A stretch of DNA of 64,000 nucleotides from Candidatus Polarisedimenticolaceae bacterium (lineage in GTDB: Bacteria; Acidobacteriota; Polarisedimenticolia; Polarisedimenticolales; DASRJG01): the NCBI GenBank assembly GCA_036275915.1, contig DASUCV010000002.1, forward strand, positions 186,001 through 250,000. The letters run 5' to 3'. Positions 18,556-27,053 of the stretch are shown piece by piece. The translations under genes and the position numbers were made by a program. Numbering within the stretch: position 1 is the stretch's first letter; each line of letters opens with the position of its first letter. The notes under the pieces are model-generated. The model had not been told where the DNA came from, did not search any database, and saw only the letters and a list, made by a program, of their open reading frames with translations.

Positions 18556-19314
18556 TCAGCGCAGCACGAAGTCCACGCGCACCGAGATGTACACCCGAAC
18601 CGGCCGCCCATTCATCGTCGCCGGCGTGTAGCGCCACTGACGGACCGCCTCGATCGCCGCCGCGTTAAAGAGGGCGCTCGTCGAGGCGAGGATCTCCGCC
18701 GACTCGATCCGGCCGTCGAGGCCGACGACCGCCTGCACGACGACCGACCCGCTCATGCGCGCGATGCGTGGCGTGCTCGGGTAGACGGGTTCCACCTTGA
18801 CGATGCGGACGGGCGCGATCATCTCGCCGGTGAGGACGACCGGGCCGACAACCCCCGTCGCATCGGCGTCGCCGCCCCCGCCTCCACCGCCGCCCCCGCC
18901 GTGGTCCCCGCCTTCGCCCGGAGGGCCCGCCGAACCATCCGGCCCTTCTGCCACAGGCCCGGTGGAACCGTCCGTCGTCTCGGGAGGCGGCGTCTCTTGC
19001 GGTGCCGGCAGTCGCTGCAGTGTCTCGATCGGAACCGGTGGCGGCAACACAGCGCGCACCGGCTCCGAGTGCCCGCTGCGCTTCGGAGGCTGCGGGGCGA
19101 CGAGTGGCCTCTCGGGCCCGGAGGACCGGGGCGGCGGCGTGATCAGGACGATGGTCGCTGGAAGAGGCCGCTCGACGATCGGCTTCACGGTGAGCGCGGC
19201 GACAACCGCCAGAAACGACACCGCGGTCAAATGGGCGAGAGCCACGACGGACACCGTGCGAAATCGTCGTTCACCGGCATCGAGCGCTTGCGCTTCGATC
19301 GTCCTCTCGAACAT
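18556..19314 (-). CDS. TonB-family energy transducer
   Basis: 252 residues: one N-terminal membrane anchor (about 20-43, 'VVALAHLTAVSFLAVVAALTV'), a Pro-rich then Gly-rich periplasmic linker (about 55-155), and a C-terminal TonB domain ('VKVEPVYPSTPRIARMSGSVVVQAVVGLDGRIESAEIL...AAIEAVRQWRYTPATMNGRPV'). It spans the periplasm to energise outer-membrane receptors. No ExbBD or TonB-dependent receptor is adjacent. An AAGGAGG ribosome binding site precedes ATG 19314. Confidence 0.92.
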   Translation of the reverse strand: MFERTIEAQALDAGERRFRTVSVVALAHLTAVSFLAVVAALTVKPIVERPLPATIVLITPPPRSSGPERPLVAPQPPKRSGHSEPVRAVLPPPVPIETLQRLPAPQETPPPETTDGSTGPVAEGPDGSAGPPGEGGDHGGGGGGGGGGDADATGVVGPVVLTGEMIAPVRIVKVEPVYPSTPRIARMSGSVVVQAVVGLDGRIESAEILASTSALFNAAAIEAVRQWRYTPATMNGRPVRVYISVRVDFVLR

Positions 19315-19414
19315 GGCGGGCCTCCTTGGAGGATCTGCCCTCGAGCATGGGACCGGGACGAACGCCCGAAGTTCCCGCGCGCACGTTCGCGCGGCGCCGG
19401 CACCGCTTTGCCCT

Positions 19415-19420
19415 TATCCT
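19415..19420 (+). promoter_or_regulatory. -10-like TATCCT of the candidate selenoprotein gene
   Basis: TANNNT hexamer ending eight bases before ATG 19429, with no ribosome binding site; a leaderless-type promoter that fixes the start codon of the lipoprotein. Confidence 0.4.
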
Positions 19421-19428
19421 TGCTCGCC

Positions 19429-20085
19429 ATGCGCAGGACGGCGATCGCGCTCACGGCCCTGACCCTCGCCGCGTGCGGTGCACGCCCCGCGGAAGTCCTG
19501 CCGCCCGCCGGCAAGGCCGAGTACGTCGACGCGTCGGCCGATCACCCGCACCTCAAGTTCGGCGACGGCTCGGTCTCCGCGAACGAGGCCTGCCCGGTCA
19601 CGAAACGGAAGCTGTCGGTGTGGTTCCCCCCGGTCTACGTCAACGGGAAGCCGTTCGGCTTCTGCTGAAGGCCCTGCGTCAAGGTCTTCGTGCAAGACCC
19701 TCAGGTTCAGCTCGGCGAGCTCGGGATCGAGATCCCCGATCTCATCGACCCGTCGCGGAAGGCGGTGCTCGATCCCGCGCACCGGACGTTCGTGAATTAC
19801 GAGACCTACTTCTTCGCCGACGAAGGGGACAAGAAGCGGTTCGACGCCGACCCTACGGGATCGTGCGGCGTGCTCACCGACCCGATCGGCAAGCGTCGAT
19901 TCCGCCCCGCCTCGGACGCGCCGCGCGCCGACGTCGACGGACGCATCTATCTGTTCCTGAGCGAGGACGACAAGGCGAAGTTCCTCGCGAGCCCCGAGGC
20001 GTACGCGCGCCCGAATTACGACGCGATCGAGATTCCGGAGATGCCGATGATGCCGGCGCCGGCGTCACCGGCTCCAGCGAAGTAG
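19429..20085 (+). CDS. Candidate selenoprotein: YHS/TRASH-like lipoprotein with in-frame TGA
   Basis: Reading through TGA 19666-19668 gives a 218-residue protein. Residues 1-20 form a lipoprotein signal (lipobox LAAC, Cys16). Module 1 reads CPVT (Cys55) ... 'VYVNGKPFGFC-U-RPCVKVF', so codon 80 falls where YHS/TRASH metal-binding proteins have the second Cys of FCCxxC, and creates a UxxC redox pair with Cys83. Two further YHS-like modules follow ('TYFFADEGDKKRFDADP', 'IYLFLSEDDKAKFLASPEAY') without cysteine pairs. The 139 codons after TGA are open, homologous and same-frame. A hairpin fitting bacterial SECIS geometry lies downstream. Alternative: a recent nonsense mutation. The 3' end overlaps the convergent NUDIX gene by 21 bases. 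Confidence 0.72.
19666..19668 (+). other. In-frame TGA, candidate selenocysteine codon (residue 80)
   Basis: TTC TGC TGA AGG CCC TGC: the only stop inside the lipoprotein frame, placed between the two thiols of an expected metal/redox site. Reading frame and YHS/TRASH homology continue on both sides. Confidence 0.7.
19673..19705 (+). promoter_or_regulatory. SECIS-like hairpin downstream of the TGA
   Basis: Upper stem GGTCTT/AAGACC (19683-19688 with 19694-19699), apical loop CGTGC with G in second position, and lower stem CCTG/CAGG (19673-19676 with 19702-19705). The loop begins 20 bases after the TGA, inside the 16-37 base window known for bacterial SECIS elements. Found by eye; not folded computationally. 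Confidence 0.55.
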
Positions 20086-21441
20086 ATCTTCCCCTTCCGG
20101 GCGTGCGGCTCCCCGCTCCTTCAGATGGACGAGGTGCGCGCGCGTCTGCATCTCGCGAAGGAACGCGGGCGCCTCGGGCGTGTCGGCGTAGGCGTCCCTC
20201 GCGATGTCCTGGAGCGCGCGCGGAGTGTCGTTCAGCGCGGCCGCAACGAGACGCTCCCGCTCCTCGCGATGCGCGACCGCGGCGGCGAGGGCGGCTCCCG
20301 GGATCGGCGGCCCGTGCGACGGGAAGACCGCCTTCGGGGCGAGCGCGGCGACGCGCCGGAGCGAGGCGAGGTAGTCCTCCATGTCGCCCTCGGCGAATCC
20401 CACGAGGATGCTCGACAGTCCGCTCACGAGATCGCCCGCGAGGAGGAGCCGGCGCTCCTCGTCGTAGAACGCGAGATGCCCGGGGGCGTGGCCCGGTGTG
20501 TGGTGCGCGATCAGGCGCATCCCACCGAGGTCGAGAACCTCGCCGTTTACGAGCGCCCGCGTCGGGGCGCCCGCGAGGGCGGGCACGCGCGCGAGCGTCG
20601 CCGCGTGCGCCAGCACGGGAACGCCGAGGGCCTGCGCGAGCCGCGCCGCTCCGGCGACGTGATCGCGGTGGTGATGGCTGAGAACGACCGAGGTCACGGG
20701 ACTCCCCTCGTCGGCGCGGCGCCGCACGAGGCGGAGCAGGCGCGCGTGCTCCGCCTCGTCGTCGCTCCCCGGGTCGATGACGACGCTCGTCGTGCCTCCG
20801 GGAATCCAGACGTTCGTGCACGACGCCGGCGGCAGCGTGCGGCTGCGCACCGGGAGCACCCAGACCCCAGGGCTGAACTCGATCTTGGGGACCGGGTCTT
20901 CCGCGGCGTTGATCGCGGCGATGCGCGCGGCGAGGCGTGAGGGATCGGCGTCGGTCAGCGTGACGAGGAGGCGGAGGATCGGCAGGAGCGGAGGCGGTAC
21001 GAGCGCCCGCCCCGCCGCCCACGCGTCGAGGACGCCCTTCGGGTCTTCGAATGCGAGCGTCTCGATCTCCTGCGGTTGCGGGGCCACCGGAGGAAGCGGG
21101 ATACCGCCGGCGACGGCGACGAAGAACCGCGTGCGGAAACGAACGGGAAAAATGGGCGGTGTCGTCCGTTCGCCCGCCGGATACCACGCCGTCTCGGGGA
21201 TCGCGAGGCCGGTCTCCTCCAGCACCTCGCGCGAGACGCAGCGCTCGAAGGCGCCGGCGGTTCCGGGACGATCTTCCGGCTCCATCCGGCCGCCGGGGAA
21301 CGCCAGGTTCCCCGGCATGAAGCGCGACCGGCGCGCGCGGCGTCCCAGGAGGACACGGCCGCGGTCGAGCACGATGCCGAGGGCCGAGTCCTTGGGCTCC
21401 GGAATCGGTGCGGGGTCGACGTCGTCGGGAAGCTCGCTCAT
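20065..21441 (-). CDS. NUDIX hydrolase fused to a metallo-beta-lactamase-fold hydrolase
   Basis: 458 residues. The N-terminal half (about 20-185) is a NUDIX domain with the box 'GGRMEP...SREVLEETGL', carrying a short insertion between its G and R parts. The C-terminal half (about 195-458) is a beta-lactamase-fold hydrolase with the metal motif 'LSHHHRDHVAGAA', then 'HTPGHAPGHLAFY' and 'LLLAGDLVSG', like LACTB2/RNase-type members. Such fusions are thought to act on CoA or nucleotide derivatives, but the substrate here is unknown. Divergent from pgl, sharing a palindromic -10 at 21451-21460. Confidence 0.9.
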   Translation of the reverse strand: MSELPDDVDPAPIPEPKDSALGIVLDRGRVLLGRRARRSRFMPGNLAFPGGRMEPEDRPGTAGAFERCVSREVLEETGLAIPETAWYPAGERTTPPIFPVRFRTRFFVAVAGGIPLPPVAPQPQEIETLAFEDPKGVLDAWAAGRALVPPPLLPILRLLVTLTDADPSRLAARIAAINAAEDPVPKIEFSPGVWVLPVRSRTLPPASCTNVWIPGGTTSVVIDPGSDDEAEHARLLRLVRRRADEGSPVTSVVLSHHHRDHVAGAARLAQALGVPVLAHAATLARVPALAGAPTRALVNGEVLDLGGMRLIAHHTPGHAPGHLAFYDEERRLLLAGDLVSGLSSILVGFAEGDMEDYLASLRRVAALAPKAVFPSHGPPIPGAALAAAVAHREERERLVAAALNDTPRALQDIARDAYADTPEAPAFLREMQTRAHLVHLKERGAARPEGEDLLRWSR

Positions 21442-21450
21442 GGGGCGGGC

Positions 21451-21460
21451 ATGTTAGCCT
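21451..21460. promoter_or_regulatory. Shared bidirectional -10 of NUDIX-MBL and pgl
   Basis: ATGTTAGCCT. Plus strand: TG-T-TAGCCT, ending ten bases before the pgl ATG. Minus strand: TAACAT (21451-21456), ending nine bases before the NUDIX ATG. The whole gap between the divergent start codons is 29 bases. Confidence 0.5.
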
Positions 21461-21470
21461 CGCCCGCGCG

Positions 21471-22193
21471 ATGAACGCCTCCGTCGAGGCCGCACCGGTC
21501 GAAATCCTCCGCGAACGCTTCGCCGAGCGGGTCGAGCGCGGCGCCCGCCGCGCCGTCGCCGACCGTGGATCGTTCACGCTCGCGCTTTCGGGCGGCTCGG
21601 CGGCGACGGTCCTCCTCCCCCGTCTCGTGCGGGCCGCGGTCGACTGGCGCCGGGTCGACGTCTTCTGGATCGACGAGCGCGCGGTCCCCCAGGACGACCC
21701 CGAATCGAACGCCGGCGCGGCGATGACGGCGTTCATCCGGCGCGTGCCGCTGCGCACCGAGCGCGTGCACGTCATGCCCGCGGCGTCGCCGGATCTCGCC
21801 GCCGCCGCGGAGGAGTACGAGCGGACGATGCGCCGGGTGCTCGGCGGCACGCCGGCGTTCGACCTCGTCTTCCTCGGCATGGGACCGGACGGCCACGTCG
21901 CGTCGCTCTTCCCCGGGCACCCGCTCCTGGAGGAGAGCCGGCGATGGGTCGCCGCCGTCACGGACTCGCCGAAGCCGCCTCCCGCGCGACTAACCGTCAC
22001 CATGCCGGTGCTCCAGTCGGCCCGGGAGACGGTGCTGTTCGTGACGGGGACCGAGAAGGGAACGAAGCTGGCCGGCGCGCTCCGCCATCCGGAGAACGGA
22101 CTGCCGGTCGCCCGCGCCCTGGACGGGCCCGGAACGGCGACCATTCTCGTCGACGAAGAGGCGGGTTCCGCCTTGCAAGCTCCTATAAGATGA
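21471..22193 (+). CDS. pgl: 6-phosphogluconolactonase
   Basis: 240 residues of the DevB/SOL type, hydrolysing 6-phosphogluconolactone in the oxidative pentose phosphate pathway. Signatures: 'FTLALSGGSAATVLLPRL' near residue 37, 'VFWIDERAVPQDDPESNAG' near 65, and 'FLGMGPDGHVASLFPGH' near 140. The ATG at 21471 is chosen over in-frame codons inside the divergent gene. It heads a unit with aldolase and is near glucokinase. Confidence 0.95.
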   Translation: MNASVEAAPVEILRERFAERVERGARRAVADRGSFTLALSGGSAATVLLPRLVRAAVDWRRVDVFWIDERAVPQDDPESNAGAAMTAFIRRVPLRTERVHVMPAASPDLAAAAEEYERTMRRVLGGTPAFDLVFLGMGPDGHVASLFPGHPLLEESRRWVAAVTDSPKPPPARLTVTMPVLQSARETVLFVTGTEKGTKLAGALRHPENGLPVARALDGPGTATILVDEEAGSALQAPIR

Positions 22194-22220
22194 CGCCTCT
22201 TGCCAAGGAGCGTCCCGCGC

Positions 22221-23285
22221 ATGTACAGCGACATCCAGAAGGCTCTCGGCGACAAGGCTGGGTACTATCTGGGCTTCACGTCCCCGAAGATCGCGAAGAG
22301 CCGGCTGCATCTCCCCGGCCCCGATTTCCTCGACCGCATCTTCGCCCCCTCCGACCGCAATAACCGCGTGCTGGGGAACCTGCAACGTCTGTTCGGCACC
22401 GGCCGTCTCGCGGGCACCGGCTACCTCTCGATCCTCCCGGTCGACCAGGGAATCGAGCACTCGGCCGGCGCGTCTTTTGCGAGTAATCCCGATTACTTCG
22501 ATCCCGAGAACATCGTCAAGCTCGCGGTCGAGGGTGGGTGCAACGCGGTCGCATCGACGTTCGGCGTCCTGGGCTCGGTCGCGAGGAAATACGCGCACAA
22601 GATCCCGTTCATCGTGAAGATCAACCACAACGAGCTGCTCACCTACCCGAACAAGTTCGACCAGATCCTCTTCGGCACGGTCGAGGAGGCGTTCGACATG
22701 GGCGCCGCCGCCGTCGGCGCCACGATCTATTTCGGCTCGGACGAGAGCGGCCGGCAGATCGTCGAGATCGCGCAGGCGTTCCGGCACGCGCATGAGCTCG
22801 GGATGGCGACGGTGCTGTGGTGCTACCTCCGCAACCCGGCGTTCAAGAAGGACAAGGACTACCATCTCTCCGCGGATATCACCGGCCAGGCGAACCACCT
22901 CGGCGCGACGATCGAAGCCGACATCCTCAAGCAGAAGATGCCCGAGGTGAACGGGGGCTTCGAGGCGATGGGCACCGGCGGCTCGAGCTACGGCAAGCTC
23001 GACAAGCGGATGTACACCGAGCTGGCGAGCGATCATCCGATCGATCTCTGCCGTTATCAGGTGGCGAACGGCTACATGGGCCGCGCCGGCCTGATCAACT
23101 CGGGCGGCGCCTCCGGCGCGAACGACTTCGCGGAGGCGGTCACGACCGCCGTCATCAACAAGCGCGCCGGCGGCACCGGCCTCATCTCCGGCCGCAAGGC
23201 GTTCCAGCGCCCCATGGCCGAAGGGGTCAAGCTCCTCAACACGATCCAGGACGTCTACCTCTGCTCCGAGGTCACTGTCGCTTAG
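22221..23285 (+). CDS. fbaB: Class I fructose-bisphosphate aldolase (DhnA/FbaB type)
   Basis: 354-residue Schiff-base aldolase of the archaeal/DhnA type, cleaving fructose 1,6-bisphosphate. Visible: '[18 protein letters not shown]', '[19 protein letters not shown]', '[16 protein letters not shown]', and the C-terminal phosphate-binding 'LINSGGASG...[15 protein letters not shown]'. AAGGAG lies ten bases before ATG 22221; pgl ends 27 bases upstream, so the two are likely co-transcribed. Confidence 0.95.
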   Translation: MYSDIQKALGDKAGYYLGFTSPKIAKSRLHLPGPDFLDRIFAPSDRNNRVLGNLQRLFGTGRLAGTGYLSILPVDQGIEHSAGASFASNPDYFDPENIVKLAVEGGCNAVASTFGVLGSVARKYAHKIPFIVKINHNELLTYPNKFDQILFGTVEEAFDMGAAAVGATIYFGSDESGRQIVEIAQAFRHAHELGMATVLWCYLRNPAFKKDKDYHLSADITGQANHLGATIEADILKQKMPEVNGGFEAMGTGGSSYGKLDKRMYTELASDHPIDLCRYQVANGYMGRAGLINSGGASGANDFAEAVTTAVINKRAGGTGLISGRKAFQRPMAEGVKLLNTIQDVYLCSEVTVA

Positions 23286-23298
23286 TGGGGGTCACACC

Positions 23299-24135
23299 AT
23301 GAGCATCCGGAAGCTCGCCGTTCTCTCCGTCATCCTTCTGGGCGCTGTCGCGACGTCGGCGCGCGCGGAGGAGTTCGCGAACAAGATCCCCGACCGCGTG
23401 TGGGTCGACCTCGGCGGCAGCACGAACGAGCTGACCACGGACGTCACGCTCGCCGGCAAGAACGGACTGGGCGCGTCGGTCAACTTCGAGGACGTGTTCG
23501 ACCTTCCCGGCAACAAGACGACGTTCACGATCCAAGGGACGGTGCGCGTCTCCGAAAAACGGCGGTGGGTCGACTTCGGCTACGTCAAGATCGATCGCTC
23601 CGGTGGCCGTCAGCTCCAGCAGGACCTGGAGTGGGGCGACTACTTCTTCTCGGCCGGCGCGACGGTCCAGGCGAATTTCAACACCGAGTTCATCTACGGA
23701 GCCTTCCGGTACGACTTCCTCCACGAGGACAAGATCCGGATCTCCGGGAGCGCGGGCGCCAGCTGGACGAATCTCGGCGCCGGCGTCGACGGCAACGCGA
23801 GCCTGAACGGAGGCGCGCCGCAGGTTTACGACGTCCAGGGAAAGATCGGCGTTCCCGTCCCTCTCGTCGGCCTGAACCTGGACTGGGCGATCGCCAAGGG
23901 GCTTGTGATTCGCTCCTACAACCGCTTCTTCCGGGTGAAGGCCTCGAACATCGACGGCGGCATGTACGAGAACGGCGTCCATCTGAACTGGTACTTCATC
24001 AAGAACCTCGGGATCGGTCTCGGGCTCGACCGGTACCAGGTGAAAATCAACGAGTACACGACGAGCGAGGGCAACAAGGCGAAGTTCGGCTACACGATCA
24101 CCGGCCTGGGCCTGTACGCGACGCTCGCGTTCTAA
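23299..24135 (+). CDS. Outer-membrane beta-barrel protein of unknown function
   Basis: 278 residues with a signal peptide ('MSIRKLAVLSVILLGAVATSARA'), alternating amphipathic strands throughout, and a C-terminal aromatic ending 'GLYATLAF', which is typical of BAM-inserted barrels. It follows the aldolase by 13 bases and may share its transcript, although no metabolic link is obvious. No ligand or enzyme motif is visible. The 3' end overlaps convergent ubiX by four bases. Confidence 0.75.
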   Translation: MSIRKLAVLSVILLGAVATSARAEEFANKIPDRVWVDLGGSTNELTTDVTLAGKNGLGASVNFEDVFDLPGNKTTFTIQGTVRVSEKRRWVDFGYVKIDRSGGRQLQQDLEWGDYFFSAGATVQANFNTEFIYGAFRYDFLHEDKIRISGSAGASWTNLGAGVDGNASLNGGAPQVYDVQGKIGVPVPLVGLNLDWAIAKGLVIRSYNRFFRVKASNIDGGMYENGVHLNWYFIKNLGIGLGLDRYQVKINEYTTSEGNKAKFGYTITGLGLYATLAF

Positions 24136-24719
24136 CCGTCGACTTCTTCTTTCGCCGTCTCGCCCCAGCGCGCCGACAGCTCGTTCGCGATCCCGAGCTG
24201 GTCCAGGATGCGGGCCACCGTGTGGTCGACGATGTCCGAGACCGACTGCGGGCGCGTGTAGAACGCCGGCACCGGCGGTACGATCGTCGCGCCGTTCTCC
24301 GCCGCTTCGAGCATCGCTTTCAAGTGGCCGCGGTGGAGCGGGGCTTCCCGCACGACGAGGATGAGCTTCCGCCCCTCCTTGAGCGTGACGTCCGCGGCGC
24401 GCGTCAGGAGGTTGTCGGCCTGACAGTAAGCGACCGCCGAGACCGTCCGGATCGAGCACGGCACGATGACCATCCCCATCGTGGCGAACGAGCCGCTGGC
24501 GAGCGGCGCGCCGATGTCGCCCGGTGCGTGGACGTAGTCCGCGATCGCGCGGACCGCCGCGGGCTGGCGGTCGGTCTCCTCGACGATCGTGCGCTCGGCC
24601 GGCTTCGTGAGGATGAGGTGGGTCTCGATCGAGGTGTCGTCGCGGAGCGCCTCCAGGAGGCGGATCCCGTAGATCGCCCCCGAAGCCCCCGACATGCCGA
24701 CGATCAGGCGCTGTCTCAT
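24132..24719 (-). CDS. ubiX: UbiX flavin prenyltransferase
   Basis: 195-residue enzyme making prenylated FMN, the cofactor of UbiD decarboxylases, from FMN and dimethylallyl phosphate. Hallmarks: 'IVGMSGASGAIYGIRLLEAL' at the N terminus, 'GSFATMGMVIVPCSIRTVSAVAYCQADNLLTRAADV' with the conserved serine/cysteine cluster, and 'LILVVREAPLHRGHL'. Coupled to glk by a four-base overlap. No ubiD is in the window. Confidence 0.95.
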   Translation of the reverse strand: MRQRLIVGMSGASGAIYGIRLLEALRDDTSIETHLILTKPAERTIVEETDRQPAAVRAIADYVHAPGDIGAPLASGSFATMGMVIVPCSIRTVSAVAYCQADNLLTRAADVTLKEGRKLILVVREAPLHRGHLKAMLEAAENGATIVPPVPAFYTRPQSVSDIVDHTVARILDQLGIANELSARWGETAKEEVDG

Positions 24720-25663
24720 CGTCGAGAAGATAGCGCGTAGAAGCCGGCGCCGCGCAGGGCGGTCTCGTCGTTCGTGATGACCCGCACGGGAATCGCCTCG
24801 AGAAACGGCCGGAAGCGGCCCTTGTCGGTGAACGCCTCGAGGAACCCCGGCTGCTTCAGTCGCGGGAGGATCTTCGGTGCGATGCCGCCCCCGATCCAGA
24901 CGCCGCGCGTCGCCTTCATCTTGAGCGCGAGGTTTCCGGCTTCGGCACCGTAGAGGGCCACGAACAGGTCGAGCGCCCGCACCGCGATCGGATCGGTGCC
25001 GGCGAGGGCCGCCTGCGAGATCGCGGCGGCCGGATCGGGCGTCTCCGGAAGCGCGCCTCGCAAGAACTCGTAGATGTTCGCGAGCCCCGGCCCCGAGACC
25101 ACACGTTCCCAGCTCACGTGGCCGAACGTCTTCTGGAGCCAGCGCAGGAGGTCGATCGTGAGTTCATCGTGCGGGGAGAAGTCGGCGTGGCCTCCCTCGG
25201 ACGCGAACGGGATCAGCCGCTCGCCGAGCGCGTGGTAGCCCGCTTCGCCGAGTCCCGTTCCCGCGGCGATGATCGCCGCGTTGCCGGTCCCGAGAGGACG
25301 GCCGGGAGCGAGCGTGACGACGTCGTCGGTCCCGAGCGTGAAGACGCCCCACGCGTTCGCCTCGAGGTCGTTCAGGAGGATGACCTCGGCGAGGCGGAGC
25401 TGACGCGCGAGCTCCGCGCTCTCGATCACCCAGGGCAGATTCGGCGTGACGACCCGGCCGTCGATGACCGGCCCGGCGATGCCGAAGCAGGCCGCCTCGA
25501 CCGGCTCGGGGTGGGCTGCGGTGAACGCGGCGACGATCTGGGCCAGCCCCGCGTAATCGTGGCTGCGGTAGCGCTCCTTGGCGATCGCGCGCACGCCGCC
25601 GCCGTCGGCGGCGAAGGTGGCGAGGCGGGTGGAAGTCCCGCCGATGTCTCCGGCGAGGATCAT
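24716..25663 (-). CDS. glk: Glucokinase
   Basis: 315-residue Glk-type glucokinase phosphorylating glucose with ATP. Evidence: phosphate-1 motif 'ILAGDIGGTSTRLATF' at the N terminus, 'ACFGIAGPVIDGRVVTPNLPW' around residue 60, 'LLNDLEANAWGV' with the catalytic Asp near 100, and 'IIAAGTGLGEAGY' near 130. It sits near pgl and the aldolase gene, forming a small sugar-phosphate neighbourhood. TACGAT ends nine bases before the ATG with no ribosome binding site. Confidence 0.95.
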   Translation of the reverse strand: MILAGDIGGTSTRLATFAADGGGVRAIAKERYRSHDYAGLAQIVAAFTAAHPEPVEAACFGIAGPVIDGRVVTPNLPWVIESAELARQLRLAEVILLNDLEANAWGVFTLGTDDVVTLAPGRPLGTGNAAIIAAGTGLGEAGYHALGERLIPFASEGGHADFSPHDELTIDLLRWLQKTFGHVSWERVVSGPGLANIYEFLRGALPETPDPAAAISQAALAGTDPIAVRALDLFVALYGAEAGNLALKMKATRGVWIGGGIAPKILPRLKQPGFLEAFTDKGRFRPFLEAIPVRVITNDETALRGAGFYALSSRR

Positions 25664-25672
25664 CGGCGGGAC

Positions 25673-25678
25673 ATCGTA
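25673..25678 (-). promoter_or_regulatory. -10-like TACGAT of glk-ubiX
   Basis: Minus-strand TANNNT hexamer ending nine bases before ATG 25663; leaderless-type promoter. Confidence 0.4.
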
Positions 25679-25685
25679 GCGCGGT

Positions 25686-27053
25686 CTAGAGCTGCGGCTC
25701 CGACGACACGATCTCGACGCGGCGGTTCTTCGACCGGCCGTCGGGGGTGTCGTTCGGCGCCACCGGATCCGCCGGGCCCTTGCCGACGTAGGTCAACCGG
25801 TTCGACTGGATTCCCTGGCCCTCGAAGAAGTCACGGACCGCCTTGGCGCGGTCGGTCGAGAGCTTCATGTTCGTGGCGTCACTGCCGACGTTGTCGGTGT
25901 AACCCTCCACCGACATCGAGGTCTTCGAGAAGACGAGCATGACGCCTGCGAGCTTCGCCAGCGTGAGCTTCGCCTCCGGCTTGAGCGTGGCCTTGCCGGT
26001 GTCGAAGAGCACGCCCGAGAGGCTCGTCACGGTGCCGCGCGCCGTGGTCTTCGTTTCGGCAACGGCGCCGAGCGCGTTCGAGAGCTTCGCCGCGAGCGCG
26101 TCGCGCTCGGCGGTGAGCGCTGCTTGGTCCTTCGTGAGCTGGTCGCGCTCCTTCGCGAGCTGGTCGCGCTGGACCGCGATCGCCGACTTCTCCGCCTCGG
26201 AGGTCGAGAGCTTCTGCTGCGTCGCCGCGTTCTTCTGCTCGAGGGCGGTCTTCTCGGCCGCGGTCTTCGCGGCGGCCTGGGACGCGGCGAGCTCGTCGCG
26301 CGTGTGGGCCCAGTCGCGCAGCGCCAGAGCGGACGACGAGATCGAGCGGCGCGCGGCGTCGGTGACCGCCGTCGAGCTCTTGGCCGCCTGCGCCTCGCCC
26401 AGCGCGACCGTCGCCTTCTGCACGGCATCCGGATTCACGTCGCCCGCGTTCAGCCGCTTGACGAGGTTCAGCGCCGACTCGGCCTGCTTGACCGGCACCG
26501 GCGCCTTGTCGGTGTAGCTCATCCCGGCGATCGACTGGTGGCCGGCGACGGGCCCCGGGCGGAAGTCCTGGAAGACCCAGCTCGTTCCCTGGTACTTCTT
26601 CGTGTCCTTCGGCGCCGACGTCGCGATGACGAGCTCGAACGGGCGGGCCACGACGTAGTAGGGCTCCGCGGTGATCATGATCGCGAAGTCCTTCTTGCCC
26701 GTCGTGTAGACCTGCTTGCCCGAGGCTCCCTTCTTCGTGACGACGAGCTCGCCGAGGTTCTCGGGCGCGGCGCTCTTCTGGACCGCCCAGACGACGTAGG
26801 CGGCGATGTCGCCGCCGAAGAGGATCGCGGGCTCCATCCCCGAATACTTCACCGTGACCTGCGCCTGTCCGTTCTCGTATCTCACCGACCCCGAGATGCT
26901 CGCCTTGTCGGGCGCGGCGGCGGTCTTCGCGAACGCGAGATCGACCGACGCCTTCTCGGGATACGGCAGGCTGACGACCGACGGCGTGGAGGCGAACGTC
27001 GTGCCGGCCGCGAGCGCCACGGCCGACCACAGTGCGATGACTCTCGACTTCAT
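25686..27053 (-). CDS. OmpA-domain envelope protein with coiled coil
   Basis: 455 residues: signal peptide ('MKSRVIALWSAVALAAGTTFA'); a beta-rich N-terminal domain (about 25-175); a helical, Ala/Lys/Glu/Gln-rich coiled coil (about 180-325, with 'LAKERDQLTKDQAALTAERD'); and a C-terminal OmpA peptidoglycan-binding domain ('FDTGKATLKPEAKLTLAKLA', 'VEGYTDNVGSDATNMKLSTDRA'). It probably spans the periplasm to peptidoglycan. It overlaps the efflux outer-membrane channel gene by four bases, so it belongs to that operon and may stabilise the pump. Confidence 0.88.
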   Translation of the reverse strand: MKSRVIALWSAVALAAGTTFASTPSVVSLPYPEKASVDLAFAKTAAAPDKASISGSVRYENGQAQVTVKYSGMEPAILFGGDIAAYVVWAVQKSAAPENLGELVVTKKGASGKQVYTTGKKDFAIMITAEPYYVVARPFELVIATSAPKDTKKYQGTSWVFQDFRPGPVAGHQSIAGMSYTDKAPVPVKQAESALNLVKRLNAGDVNPDAVQKATVALGEAQAAKSSTAVTDAARRSISSSALALRDWAHTRDELAASQAAAKTAAEKTALEQKNAATQQKLSTSEAEKSAIAVQRDQLAKERDQLTKDQAALTAERDALAAKLSNALGAVAETKTTARGTVTSLSGVLFDTGKATLKPEAKLTLAKLAGVMLVFSKTSMSVEGYTDNVGSDATNMKLSTDRAKAVRDFFEGQGIQSNRLTYVGKGPADPVAPNDTPDGRSKNRRVEIVSSEPQL

